Below, piece by piece: positions 1 to 5,170 of a stretch of DNA of 8,384 nucleotides. The notes under the pieces were generated by a model, which made no database searches, had not been told where the DNA came from, and worked only from the letters and a program-made list of their open reading frames with translations. Position 1 is the first letter of the stretch, and each line of letters opens with the position of its first letter. The stretch is from Candidatus Omnitrophota bacterium (GTDB lineage: Bacteria > Omnitrophota > Gorgyraeia > JABMRG01 > JAFGKX01). Both the position numbers and the translations under genes were made by a program. The DNA lies in assembly GCA_016928375.1 (NCBI GenBank), contig JAFGKX010000091.1, forward strand, positions 1 through 8,384, written 5' to 3'.

Positions 1-33
1 AAAAAGGCCCAGAAAAAAATAGCAAGGAAATAA
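1..33 (+). CDS. rplB: 50S ribosomal protein L2, last ten codons (partial)
   Basis: The window opens in frame 1 with ten codons ending in TAA at 31-33; they encode the very basic tail KKAQKKIARK. Only the end is visible, so the identity rests on position. In bacterial S10 clusters the gene directly before rpsS is rplB, whose product ends in a lysine/arginine-rich tail that contacts 23S rRNA. The stop lies 3 nt before the rpsS start, and the rpsS ribosome binding site lies inside this reading frame. The residues alone would not identify L2. Confidence 0.7.
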   Translation, partial: KKAQKKIARK

Positions 34-36
34 AAA

Positions 37-321
37 ATGAGCAGGTCGATTAAAAAAGGTCCGTACGTAGACGAAAACATAATGGAAAAGATAGAAAAAA
101 TGCAGAAGTTCGGGGATAAGAAGCCCATAAAAACCTGGTCAAGGCGTTCGACTATTATTCCGGAATTTATAGGGTATACCTTTTCCATACACAATGGGAA
201 TAAATTCATTTCTGTTTATGTAACCGAAAATATGGTAGGGCATAAATTGGGCGAATTTTCTCCGACAAGGACATTCAGAAAACACGGCGCGCATACTGAA
301 AAAACAGCAGCGCTTAAATAG
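37..321 (+). CDS. rpsS: 30S ribosomal protein S19
   Basis: S19 sits in the head of the 30S subunit, pairs with S13 and contacts 16S rRNA near the A-site side. The 94-residue product is full length for the family (about 90-95). It opens with the usual MSRSIKKGPYVD and carries the S19 signature at about residues 57-81, with VYVTENMVGHKLGEF followed by PTRTFRKHG. The ATG at 37 has AAGGA at 24-28, 8 nt upstream. The stop codon TAG at 319-321 also forms the first triplet of the heptad-like sequence that fills the gap to rplV. Nothing in the protein looks aberrant. Confidence 0.98.
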   Translation: MSRSIKKGPYVDENIMEKIEKMQKFGDKKPIKTWSRRSTIIPEFIGYTFSIHNGNKFISVYVTENMVGHKLGEFSPTRTFRKHGAHTEKTAALK

Positions 322-346
322 TCTATAGCTGAGAGGTTATTATATA
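319..346 (+). repeat. Degenerate heptad repeat in the rpsS-rplV gap
   Basis: Starting at the rpsS stop codon the sequence can be cut into 7-nt units: TAGTCTA, TAGCTGA, GAGGTTA, TTATATA. The first two fit a TAGYYNA pattern also present in the gaps at 3752-3793 and 4766-4798; the last two are degenerate or simply part of the rplV ribosome binding region. Stops occur in all three forward frames (TAG 319, TAG 326, TGA 330). This is the weakest of the three blocks and would not be called a repeat without the other two. Confidence 0.45.
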
Positions 347-348
347 AA

Positions 349-762
349 ATGATAGCAAAAGTAAGAATAAAATATTTAAAAATTTCGCCCAGAAAATTAA
401 GGCTTGTTCTGCCTTTGATAAGAAAGAAAACTGTGCCGGTGGCGCTCTCGATACTGGATAATACGAATAAAAAAGCAGCGGGTATGGTTTATAAAGCTTT
501 AAGTTCGGCTGTTGCTAATGCAAAAAGGTTCCCTAACATAAACGAAAACCAGCTGTTTGTTTCCGAGGTCTTTGCCGACGGCGGGCCTATAATGCACAGA
601 TTCAGGGCGCGCTCAATGGGTATGGCAAACGAAATAAAGAAAAGAACAGCGCATTTAACCATAGAACTTGATACTTTGGTTCCGGTCAAGGCCAAGGCCG
701 CGCCGGCAGCAAAAAAAGTTAAAAAAGTTGCGAAAACCGCAAAAGTTACAAAGAAGGAGTGA
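349..762 (+). CDS. rplV: 50S ribosomal protein L22, with basic C-terminal tail
   Basis: L22 binds several 23S rRNA domains, and its long beta-hairpin lines the peptide exit tunnel. The core spans about residues 1-110: the N-terminal SPRKLRLVLPLIR region, a central helical part, and the hairpin segment GPIMHRFRARSMGMANEIKK followed by RTAHLTIEL. Residues 113-137 are an added tail of almost only Lys, Ala, Val and Thr, so the protein has 137 residues against about 110-115 for a compact L22. Similar low-complexity basic tails occur in other L22 proteins and are probably disordered and rRNA-binding (inference). The ATG at 349 is preceded by GAGAGG at 331-336, a rather long 12 nt away. The gene follows a 27-nt gap with heptad-like sequence. 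Confidence 0.97.
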   Translation: MIAKVRIKYLKISPRKLRLVLPLIRKKTVPVALSILDNTNKKAAGMVYKALSSAVANAKRFPNINENQLFVSEVFADGGPIMHRFRARSMGMANEIKKRTAHLTIELDTLVPVKAKAAPAAKKVKKVAKTAKVTKKE

Positions 763-767
763 TATAA

Positions 768-1469
768 GTGGGACAGAAAGTTCACCCATACGGATTAAGG
801 CTTGGATATATAAAAAACTGGAAATCAAGGTGGTTTTCCAGGGCTAAGGATTTTGCAGCCCTGCTTAACGAAGATATTAAAATAAGAACCTACATCAAGA
901 AGCAATACGCTGCTGCAGCAATATCCTGTGTAGAGATTGAAAGGGCAAGCGACAGAGTCAGGGTTATAATAAACAGCGCCAGGCCTGGGATTATAATCGG
1001 CAGGCGCGGCCAGGATATAGACAGGCTGAGGCAGGATTTGTCCAAAATGACCAATAAGGATGTGTATATAGATATCAAGGAAATAAAAGATCCGCAGACA
1101 GACGCTCAGTTGATAGCGGAAAATATCGCTTTTCAGATGGAAAAAAGAATAGGCTTCAGGCGCGCGATGAAGAAATCAGTTCAACTGGCTATGGAACACG
1201 GCGCAGAAGGCGTTAAAATAAGATGTTCAGGCAGGCTTGACGGTATTGAACTTGCCCGTTCCGAAGTTTACAAAGAAGGAAAAGTGCCGCTTCAAACGCT
1301 CAGGGCTGATATAGATTATGGGTTTACCGAAGCGCTTACAGGGTATGGATTGATAGGGGTAAAGGTATGGCTTTATAAAGGTGAAGTGTTGTTGGATAAA
1401 AAACTTAAGGCCGAGAACCGAAAACCGGCAGTAGAAAATAAACAGCAGACAACTGCATCAAAGGAATAA
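768..1469 (+). CDS. rpsC: 30S ribosomal protein S3
   Basis: S3 lies at the mRNA entry channel in the 30S head and works with S4 and S5 in mRNA unwinding. The 233-residue product begins GQKVHPYGLRLG, typical of S3. It has a type II KH domain whose GXXG loop is GRRG at residues 78-81, within GIIIGRRGQDI. The C-terminal domain signature is at about 155-185, with GRLDGIELARSEVYKEGK leading into RADIDYG. Residues about 210-233 are a charged, low-complexity tail. The start is GTG at 768, supported by GGAG at 756-759 (8 nt spacing) and by the S3 N-terminus beginning exactly there. The rplV stop lies 5 nt upstream. Confidence 0.98.
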   Translation: MGQKVHPYGLRLGYIKNWKSRWFSRAKDFAALLNEDIKIRTYIKKQYAAAAISCVEIERASDRVRVIINSARPGIIIGRRGQDIDRLRQDLSKMTNKDVYIDIKEIKDPQTDAQLIAENIAFQMEKRIGFRRAMKKSVQLAMEHGAEGVKIRCSGRLDGIELARSEVYKEGKVPLQTLRADIDYGFTEALTGYGLIGVKVWLYKGEVLLDKKLKAENRKPAVENKQQTTASKE

Positions 1470-1472
1470 AAA

Positions 1473-1889
1473 ATGGCATTAATGCCCAAAAGAGTAAAAT
1501 ATAGAAAATCCCAGAGGGGCAGAAGAAAAGGTATTGCAATTGCAGGCAGTAAAGTAGCCTTCGGAGAATATGGGCTGCAGGCTTTGGGCAATGCCTGGCT
1601 AAAAAATACTCAGATAGAAGCAGCAAGAGTTGCTATAAGCCGCCACATAAGAGGCGGAGGAAAATTGTGGCTTAGGGTTTTTCCGGATAAGCCTGTCAGC
1701 AAAAAACCCGCTGAAACCAGAATGGGTAAAGGAAAAGGCATGACTGAATTCTGGGTGGCAGTTATAAGAAAAGGAAGAATAATTTTTGAAATAGGCGGTG
1801 TACCCGAGCAGATAGCAAGAGGCGCATTCAGGCTGGCAGCTGCGAGGATGCCGTTTAGAACCAGATTTATCGGAAGAAGGCATATATAA
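1473..1889 (+). CDS. rplP: 50S ribosomal protein L16
   Basis: L16 sits near the A and P tRNA sites and the 5S rRNA and is needed late in 50S assembly. The 138-residue product matches family length. It has the N-terminal MPKRVKYRKSQRGRRKG, signature KLWLRVFPDKPV at about 64-75 and the second signature RMGKGKGMTEFWVA at about 83-96. Two in-frame ATGs are possible, at 1473 and 1482; the second gives the more common MPKRVKYRK start. AAGGA at 1461-1465 is 7 nt from the first and 16 nt from the second, so 1473 is preferred. The gap to rpsC is 3 nt. Confidence 0.97.
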   Translation: MALMPKRVKYRKSQRGRRKGIAIAGSKVAFGEYGLQALGNAWLKNTQIEAARVAISRHIRGGGKLWLRVFPDKPVSKKPAETRMGKGKGMTEFWVAVIRKGRIIFEIGGVPEQIARGAFRLAAARMPFRTRFIGRRHI

Positions 1890-1892
1890 ATT

Positions 1893-2108
1893 ATGAAAAC
1901 AGCAGATTTAAGAAATATGAACCGGGACGAACTGATCGCTAAACAGATTTCCCTAAAAGAAGAACTTATGAATTTTCGATTTCAGGCGAAGATGGGCAAG
2001 CTGGATAAGCCGTCAAAAATATCTCAGGCAAGAAAAGACATAGCGAGAATTTTAACAATTTTGAAAGAGGCAAGCCATGCAAAACAAACCAAATCTCAAA
2101 AAGCCTAA
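1893..2108 (+). CDS. rpmC: 50S ribosomal protein L29
   Basis: L29 is a small helical-hairpin protein beside the tunnel exit, next to L23, in the region where nascent-chain factors dock. The 71-residue product has the family pattern: an N-terminal DLRNMNRDELIAKQ helix, the conserved LKEELMNFRFQAKMGKL turn and a second helix with QARKDIARILTILKE. Its last ten residues, HAKQTKSQKA, are a basic tail read from DNA shared with rpsQ. The rplP stop is 3 nt upstream. The nearest AAGG lies at 1877-1880, about 12 nt from the start, so initiation may depend on coupling to rplP (inference). The 32-nt overlap with rpsQ is longer than usual. Confidence 0.96.
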   Translation: MKTADLRNMNRDELIAKQISLKEELMNFRFQAKMGKLDKPSKISQARKDIARILTILKEASHAKQTKSQKA

Positions 2109-2337
2109 GACCAAAATAGGCATTGTAGTAAGCGATAAAATGCAGAAAACTGCAGTTGTAAAATTAGTCAATTTTACCACTCATCCGCTGTATAAAAAGG
2201 TTATAAGGCAGAGGAGAAAGGTAAAAGCGCATAATCCTGAAAACATAGCAGCTAAGATCGATGATAAAGTAAGGATAATGCCGTGCCGGCCTTTGTCCAA
2301 AGATAAGAGATACAGGATTATAGAGGTAATAAAATGA
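2077..2337 (+). CDS. rpsQ: 30S ribosomal protein S17
   Basis: S17 is an OB-fold protein that binds the 5' domain of 16S rRNA early in 30S assembly. The 86-residue product carries KIGIVVSDKMQKTAVV at about 13-28, then the HPLYKKVIRQRRKVKAHNP stretch and the closing KDKRYRIIEVIK. The ATG at 2077 has AGAGG at 2066-2070 at 6 nt. It places the first ten residues (MQNKPNLKKP), a poorly conserved basic tail, over the 3' end of rpmC in another frame. The next in-frame ATG (residue 22) would remove conserved sequence, so 2077 is the best start. The end overlaps the rplN start as ATGA. Confidence 0.97.
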   Translation: MQNKPNLKKPKTKIGIVVSDKMQKTAVVKLVNFTTHPLYKKVIRQRRKVKAHNPENIAAKIDDKVRIMPCRPLSKDKRYRIIEVIK

Positions 2338-2702
2338 TACAAATAAGGTCCATGCTGGAAGTAGCGGATAATACCGGTGCCCGCGTTGTGAGATGTATCG
2401 GAGTTATTCACAGGTCAGGTAAAAAATATGCCGACGTAGGGGATGTTGTGTCAGGCAGCGTTCGGGAGGCAACTCCTAATGCCGCTATAAAAAAAGGCGA
2501 AAAAGTAAAAGTAGTCATAGTCCGCACCCATAATCCCATAAGAAGAAGCGACGGATCATATTTGAGATTTGACGGAAATGCCTGCGTTATTATCGATGCG
2601 CAGAATGAACCGCGCGGAACAAGGGTATTTGGCCCGGTAGCAAGAGAGCTCAGGGATAAAAATTTCACCAAAATAGTTTCGCTTGCGCCGGAGGTTATAT
2701 AA
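2334..2702 (+). CDS. rplN: 50S ribosomal protein L14
   Basis: L14 lies on the intersubunit face of the 50S subunit, pairs with L19 and is the docking site of the silencing factor RsfS. The 122-residue product has the exact usual length. It starts MIQIRSMLEVADNTGARVV, has the central stretch GDVVSGSVREATP at about 37-49, and the signature KGEKVKVVIVRTHNPIRR at about 55-72 followed by FDGNACVIID. The start codon overlaps the rpsQ stop as ATGA (2334-2337), so translation is probably coupled. Nothing unusual is seen. Confidence 0.98.
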   Translation: MIQIRSMLEVADNTGARVVRCIGVIHRSGKKYADVGDVVSGSVREATPNAAIKKGEKVKVVIVRTHNPIRRSDGSYLRFDGNACVIIDAQNEPRGTRVFGPVARELRDKNFTKIVSLAPEVI

Positions 2703-2704
2703 GA

Positions 2705-3013
2705 ATGAAGATAAGAAAAAACGATAATGTAAAAGTAATGGCCGGTAAGGACAAAGGCAAGAGCGGCAAGGTGCTTAGTGTGCTGCCCAAGAAAAACAAG
2801 GCCCTGGTAGAGGGTATAAATTTTGTTAAACGGCATACGCGCAAAAGGCAGCAGGATGGCCAGGGCGGGATAGTGCAGAAAGAAGCTCTTATACATATTT
2901 CCAACCTGCAGCTTGTATGCCCCAGATGCGCTAAACCCACAAGAGTAGGTTTTACAATTTTAAGCGACGGTAAAAAGTCGCGTATATGCAAAAAATGCGA
3001 GGAGTTATTGTAA
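2705..3013 (+). CDS. rplX: 50S ribosomal protein L24, zinc-motif type
   Basis: L24 starts 50S assembly by binding the 5' end of 23S rRNA and later sits near the tunnel exit. The 102-residue protein has a KOW domain at about 4-35 (VKVMAGKDKGKSGKVLSVLP), the VEGINFVKRHTR segment and GGIVQKEALIHISNL. The C-terminal part carries two CXXC pairs, Cys72/Cys75 in CPRC and Cys95/Cys98 in CKKC, separated by the L24 motif PTRVGF. They look like a zinc site of a kind many bacterial L24 proteins keep and E. coli lacks. GGAGG at 2690-2694 is 10 nt from the start, inside the end of rplN, whose stop is 2 nt upstream. Confidence 0.97.
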   Translation: MKIRKNDNVKVMAGKDKGKSGKVLSVLPKKNKALVEGINFVKRHTRKRQQDGQGGIVQKEALIHISNLQLVCPRCAKPTRVGFTILSDGKKSRICKKCEELL

Positions 3014-3017
3014 TATC

Positions 3018-3563
3018 ATGACGCCGAGATTATTGGAAAAATACAGAAACGAAGTTACGCCAGCCGTGATGCAGAAATTTGGGTATAAGAACCGGTTTCA
3101 GGTGCCCCGGATAAAGAAGATAGTTATCAATATGGGAATAAACGCCGCTACACACGATATGAAGCTTGTCGAGGCGGCGCAAAAAGATATGACCGCAATT
3201 GCCGGACAGAAGGCTGTTATTACAAAAGCTAAAAAGGCAATTTCTAATTTTAAAATAAGAAAAGGCCTTCCTGTGGGCTGTATGGTTACCTTAAGGCGCG
3301 CAAAGATGTACGAATTTTTAGACAGGCTGATCAATGTGGCAATACCGAAGATAAGGGATTTTAGGGGAGTTCCTCCGGGCAGTTTTGATCATCATGGCAA
3401 TTATACCCTTGGCCTCACGGAACAGGCCATATTTCCGGAAATAGAGGCGGATAAGATTACAAAAACGCAGGGTATGGACATAACTATAACTTTTACAATT
3501 ACAACGAAAGAAGTGGCTTACGAAGTATTGAAACTTTTGGGAATGCCATTCAGAGAGGCGTAA
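3018..3563 (+). CDS. rplE: 50S ribosomal protein L5
   Basis: L5 is part of the central protuberance, binds 5S rRNA together with L18, and touches the P-site tRNA and S13 bridge. The 181-residue product is standard length (about 179-180). It contains VPRIKKIVINMGIN at about 29-42, KKAISNFKIRKGLPVGCMVTLR at about 72-93, and the strongly conserved IPKIRDFRGV, then DHHGNYTLGLTEQAIFPEI. The ATG at 3018 is 4 nt past the rplX stop. The best Shine-Dalgarno match, GAGGAG at 2999-3004, is 13 nt away, slightly long. In E. coli the equivalent mRNA region is the S8 feedback site; I could not recognise such a structure here by eye. Confidence 0.98.
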   Translation: MTPRLLEKYRNEVTPAVMQKFGYKNRFQVPRIKKIVINMGINAATHDMKLVEAAQKDMTAIAGQKAVITKAKKAISNFKIRKGLPVGCMVTLRRAKMYEFLDRLINVAIPKIRDFRGVPPGSFDHHGNYTLGLTEQAIFPEIEADKITKTQGMDITITFTITTKEVAYEVLKLLGMPFREA

Positions 3564-3564
3564 T

Positions 3565-3750
3565 ATGGCAAAAAAATGTCTTATAGAAAAATGTAAAAGG
3601 CCCCCGAAATTTAAAGTAAGGGCATATAACAGATGCCAGAGATGCGGCAGGCCGAGGGCATTTATAGGAAGATTTAAATTGTGCAGAATATGCTTCAGGG
3701 AGCTTGCCTCGCGCGGTGAAATACCCGGCGTTACGAAAGCAAGCTGGTAA
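3565..3750 (+). CDS. rpsN: 30S ribosomal protein S14, short zinc-binding type
   Basis: S14 lies in the 30S head beside S3 and S10. At 61 residues this is the short zinc form (type Z), not the roughly 100-residue zinc-free form. The zinc ligands are Cys24/Cys27 (CQRC) and Cys40/Cys43 (CRIC), in the usual RCQRCGRPRAF and FKLCRICFRELA context, and the protein ends GVTKASW as expected. Two further cysteines at residues 5 and 10 (KCLIEKCKR) are not part of the standard site. AGAGG at 3554-3558 is 6 nt from the ATG, and the rplE stop is 1 nt upstream. A 60-nt gap with heptad repeats follows, the longest in the window. Confidence 0.98.
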   Translation: MAKKCLIEKCKRPPKFKVRAYNRCQRCGRPRAFIGRFKLCRICFRELASRGEIPGVTKASW

Positions 3751-3751
3751 T

Positions 3752-3793
3752 TAGTCGATAGTCAATAATCAACGGCTGATAGCAGATATTAGA
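3752..3793 (+). repeat. Degenerate tandem heptad repeat in the rpsN-rpsH gap
   Basis: Six consecutive 7-nt units fill this gap: TAGTCGA, TAGTCAA, TAATCAA, CGGCTGA, TAGCAGA, TATTAGA. The first three differ by one or two bases; the rest decay while mostly keeping a leading TA and a final A. The 8-mer TAGTCGAT recurs at 4770-4777 in the rplF-rplR gap. Because 7 is not a multiple of 3, the units put stops in every forward frame (TAG 3752, TAG 3759, TAA 3766). The block ends just before the rpsH ribosome binding site (AGAGG at 3797-3801). It looks like short tandem repeat DNA of the kind described as heptanucleotide repeats in some cyanobacteria; no homology to those is claimed. Confidence 0.65.
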
Positions 3794-3810
3794 GAAAGAG
3801 GAATATAATA

Positions 3811-4215
3811 ATGAGTATAGCAGATCCAATTGCAAATTTTTTGACATTAATAAGAAATGCGTCCAGCGCCAAACAAGATATCGTAGACTGCCCTTCTTCC
3901 AGGACGAAAGAGGCAATAAGCCAGATGCTTAAAATAGAAGGGTTTATAAAAAATTTTAAAAAAATAGACGATAAAAAACAAGGCGTTATAAGGATTTATC
4001 TTAAATACGGCAAAGGCAAAGAAAAGCCGCCTGTTATAACCAATCTCCAGAGAGTTTCAATGCCAGGCAGAAGGGTTTATAAAAAGGTCGATGAAATAAA
4101 ATCGGTATTCGGCGGCATAGGCATAGCCATTATATCTACATCTAAAGGCCTTAAAACAGACAAAGAGTGCAGGGAAGCCGGCATAGGCGGCGAGGTTCTC
4201 TGCAGAATCTGGTAG
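3811..4215 (+). CDS. rpsH: 30S ribosomal protein S8
   Basis: S8 binds the central domain of 16S rRNA and is essential for platform assembly; in E. coli it is also the translational repressor of the spc operon. The 134-residue product is close to the usual 130-132. It starts with the typical DPIANFLTLIRNAS. It carries GFIKNFKKIDD at about 45-55, the RVSMPGRRVY motif at about 81-90, and the C-terminal signature GIAIISTSKGLKTDKECR at about 103-120, ending GGEVLCRIW. The ATG at 3811 has AGAGG at 3797-3801 (9 nt). It is the first gene after the 60-nt repeat-bearing gap; no promoter is evident there. Confidence 0.98.
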   Translation: MSIADPIANFLTLIRNASSAKQDIVDCPSSRTKEAISQMLKIEGFIKNFKKIDDKKQGVIRIYLKYGKGKEKPPVITNLQRVSMPGRRVYKKVDEIKSVFGGIGIAIISTSKGLKTDKECREAGIGGEVLCRIW

Positions 4216-4224
4216 GATAAAAAC

Positions 4225-4761
4225 ATGTCAAGAATAGGAAAAAGACCGATAACGATACCGCAGGGCGTAAAGGCCGAAAAAAAAGATACCGCAATTTTTG
4301 TAGAAGGCCCGAAAGGCAAACTCAATTATAATTTGCCTACAGGAATCAGCTTTGAAATCAAAGACAAACAAATAGTAATTACAAGGTCAGGCAACGACAA
4401 AAAACAGAAATCCTTTCATGGGTTAGCGAGGGCTCTTATCGCCAATATGATAAAAGGTGTTACTGAAGGATTTACCAAAGAGCTTGAAATAGTAGGTGTC
4501 GGATTCAAAGCCCAGATTTTGGGTAAAAAACTTGTACTGAACCTCGGATTTACGCATCCGATAGAGTATAATATTCCGGAAAGCATTACTATGGAAGTCC
4601 CGATTCCCACAAAGGTTATCATAAAAGGGTTTGATAAGCAGCTTGTCGGAGAAGTTGCTTCGGAAATAAGAGATTATTACAGGCCTGAGCCGTATAAAGG
4701 CAAGGGCGTAAGATATGCCGGCGAATATGTGAGAAAGAAAGTCGGAAAGACAGTAGCTTAA
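4225..4761 (+). CDS. rplF: 50S ribosomal protein L6
   Basis: L6 lies close to the sarcin-ricin loop and the factor-binding site of the 50S subunit. The 178-residue product matches family length and opens MSRIGKRPITIPQGV. It shows the two tandem alpha/beta domains, about 1-80 and 81-178, and the L6 signature at about 154-169 (PEPYKGKGVRYAGEYV) followed by RKKVGKT. The ribosome binding site overlaps the rpsH stop codon: TAGGA at 4213-4217 holds the TAG stop and lies 7 nt from the ATG, which suggests handover of ribosomes from rpsH (inference). A 44-nt gap with heptad sequence follows. Confidence 0.98.
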   Translation: MSRIGKRPITIPQGVKAEKKDTAIFVEGPKGKLNYNLPTGISFEIKDKQIVITRSGNDKKQKSFHGLARALIANMIKGVTEGFTKELEIVGVGFKAQILGKKLVLNLGFTHPIEYNIPESITMEVPIPTKVIIKGFDKQLVGEVASEIRDYYRPEPYKGKGVRYAGEYVRKKVGKTVA

Positions 4762-4765
4762 TTGG

Positions 4766-4798
4766 TAGATAGTCGATGGCCTTATAGCCTATAGAAAG
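4766..4798 (+). repeat. Degenerate heptad repeat in the rplF-rplR gap
   Basis: The gap contains TAGA, TAGTCGA, TGGCCTTA (8 nt), TAGCCTA and TAGAAAG in tandem. It shares the 8-mer TAGTCGAT (4770-4777) and the 7-mer GATAGTC with the block at 3752-3793. Stops fall in all three forward frames (TAG at 4766, 4770 and 4792). GGC at 4778-4780 and GCC at 4787-4789 could form only a three-pair hairpin with no T run, so it is not a terminator. The rplR start follows 7 nt later with only a weak GAAAG as ribosome binding site. Confidence 0.6.
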
Positions 4799-4805
4799 AA
4801 TAAAA

Positions 4806-5159
4806 ATGAAAATTACAGGAAGAAAAAAAAGATATTTAAGAGGGAAGAAAAAATTGCTGGGTACTGAAAAAAGGCCCAGGCTTTGCCTGTACAGAAGCTT
4901 AAACAATCTTAATGCGCAGCTTGTGGATGATGTTTCCGGAAAGACGCTGTTGTCGGTTTCTACCCTAGACAAAGACATCAAGAAAAACTTCAAATCCTGC
5001 GGAACTGTTAAGGCTGCTGCGGTATTAGGCGAGCTCTTTACGCAAAAGGCAAAACAGGCTAACATAACGCAGGTCAGGTTTGACAGAAGCGGTTATCTTT
5101 ATCACGGCAGGGTAAAGGCATTTGCCGAAACCTGCCTTAAGCAAGGAATGAAATTTTAG
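4806..5159 (+). CDS. rplR: 50S ribosomal protein L18
   Basis: L18 binds 5S rRNA with L5 and anchors it in the central protuberance. The 117-residue product has the usual length. It begins with a basic tail (KITGRKKRYLRGKKK), then RPRLCLYRSLNNLNAQLVDD at about 23-42, KAAAVLGELFTQKAKQ at about 69-84 and the conserved FDRSGYLYHGRVKAFAE at about 92-108. Upstream DNA offers only a weak GAAAG near 4794-4798, directly after the heptad block. Translation may therefore be weaker or depend on upstream ribosomes (inference). The stop is followed at once by the strong rpsE ribosome binding site, which begins inside the TAG stop codon. Confidence 0.97.
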   Translation: MKITGRKKRYLRGKKKLLGTEKRPRLCLYRSLNNLNAQLVDDVSGKTLLSVSTLDKDIKKNFKSCGTVKAAAVLGELFTQKAKQANITQVRFDRSGYLYHGRVKAFAETCLKQGMKF

Positions 5160-5163
5160 GAGG
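5158..5163 (+). promoter_or_regulatory. Strong ribosome binding site that fixes the rpsE TTG start
   Basis: AGGAGG is a perfect anti-16S match, begins inside the rplR stop codon (TAG 5157-5159) and lies 7 nt before TTG at 5171. This spacing supports TTG as the rpsE start. An ATG at 5166 lies only 2 nt after the motif, is in another frame and opens just 36 codons (to 5276), so it is a poor candidate. The next in-frame ATG at 5204 has no matching motif before it. Confidence 0.75.
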
Positions 5164-5170
5164 AAATGTT

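Noticed and set aside
2408..2896. 162-codon open frame on the minus strand across rplN and rplX
   Set aside because: It lies fully opposite two unmistakable ribosomal genes, has no recognisable domain, and its hydrophobic composition is what antisense of Lys/Ile-rich coding DNA gives.
3752..3793. Heptad block as CRISPR or mobile-element end
   Set aside because: Units are 7 nt with no spacers, no inverted ends, no target duplication and no associated cas or transposase gene.
3804..3809. TATAAT just before rpsH as a possible promoter -10 box
   Set aside because: It ends 1 nt before the ATG, so transcription would begin inside the gene, and no -35-like sequence lies about 17 nt upstream. It is better explained as an AT-rich spacer after the ribosome binding site.
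4778..4789. GGC-CTTATA-GCC as a terminator hairpin
   Set aside because: Only three base pairs with no T tract, in the middle of an operon.
4619..5065. 148-codon minus-strand frame across the rplF-rplR junction
   Set aside because: Antisense to two conserved genes and their gap; no recognisable protein features.
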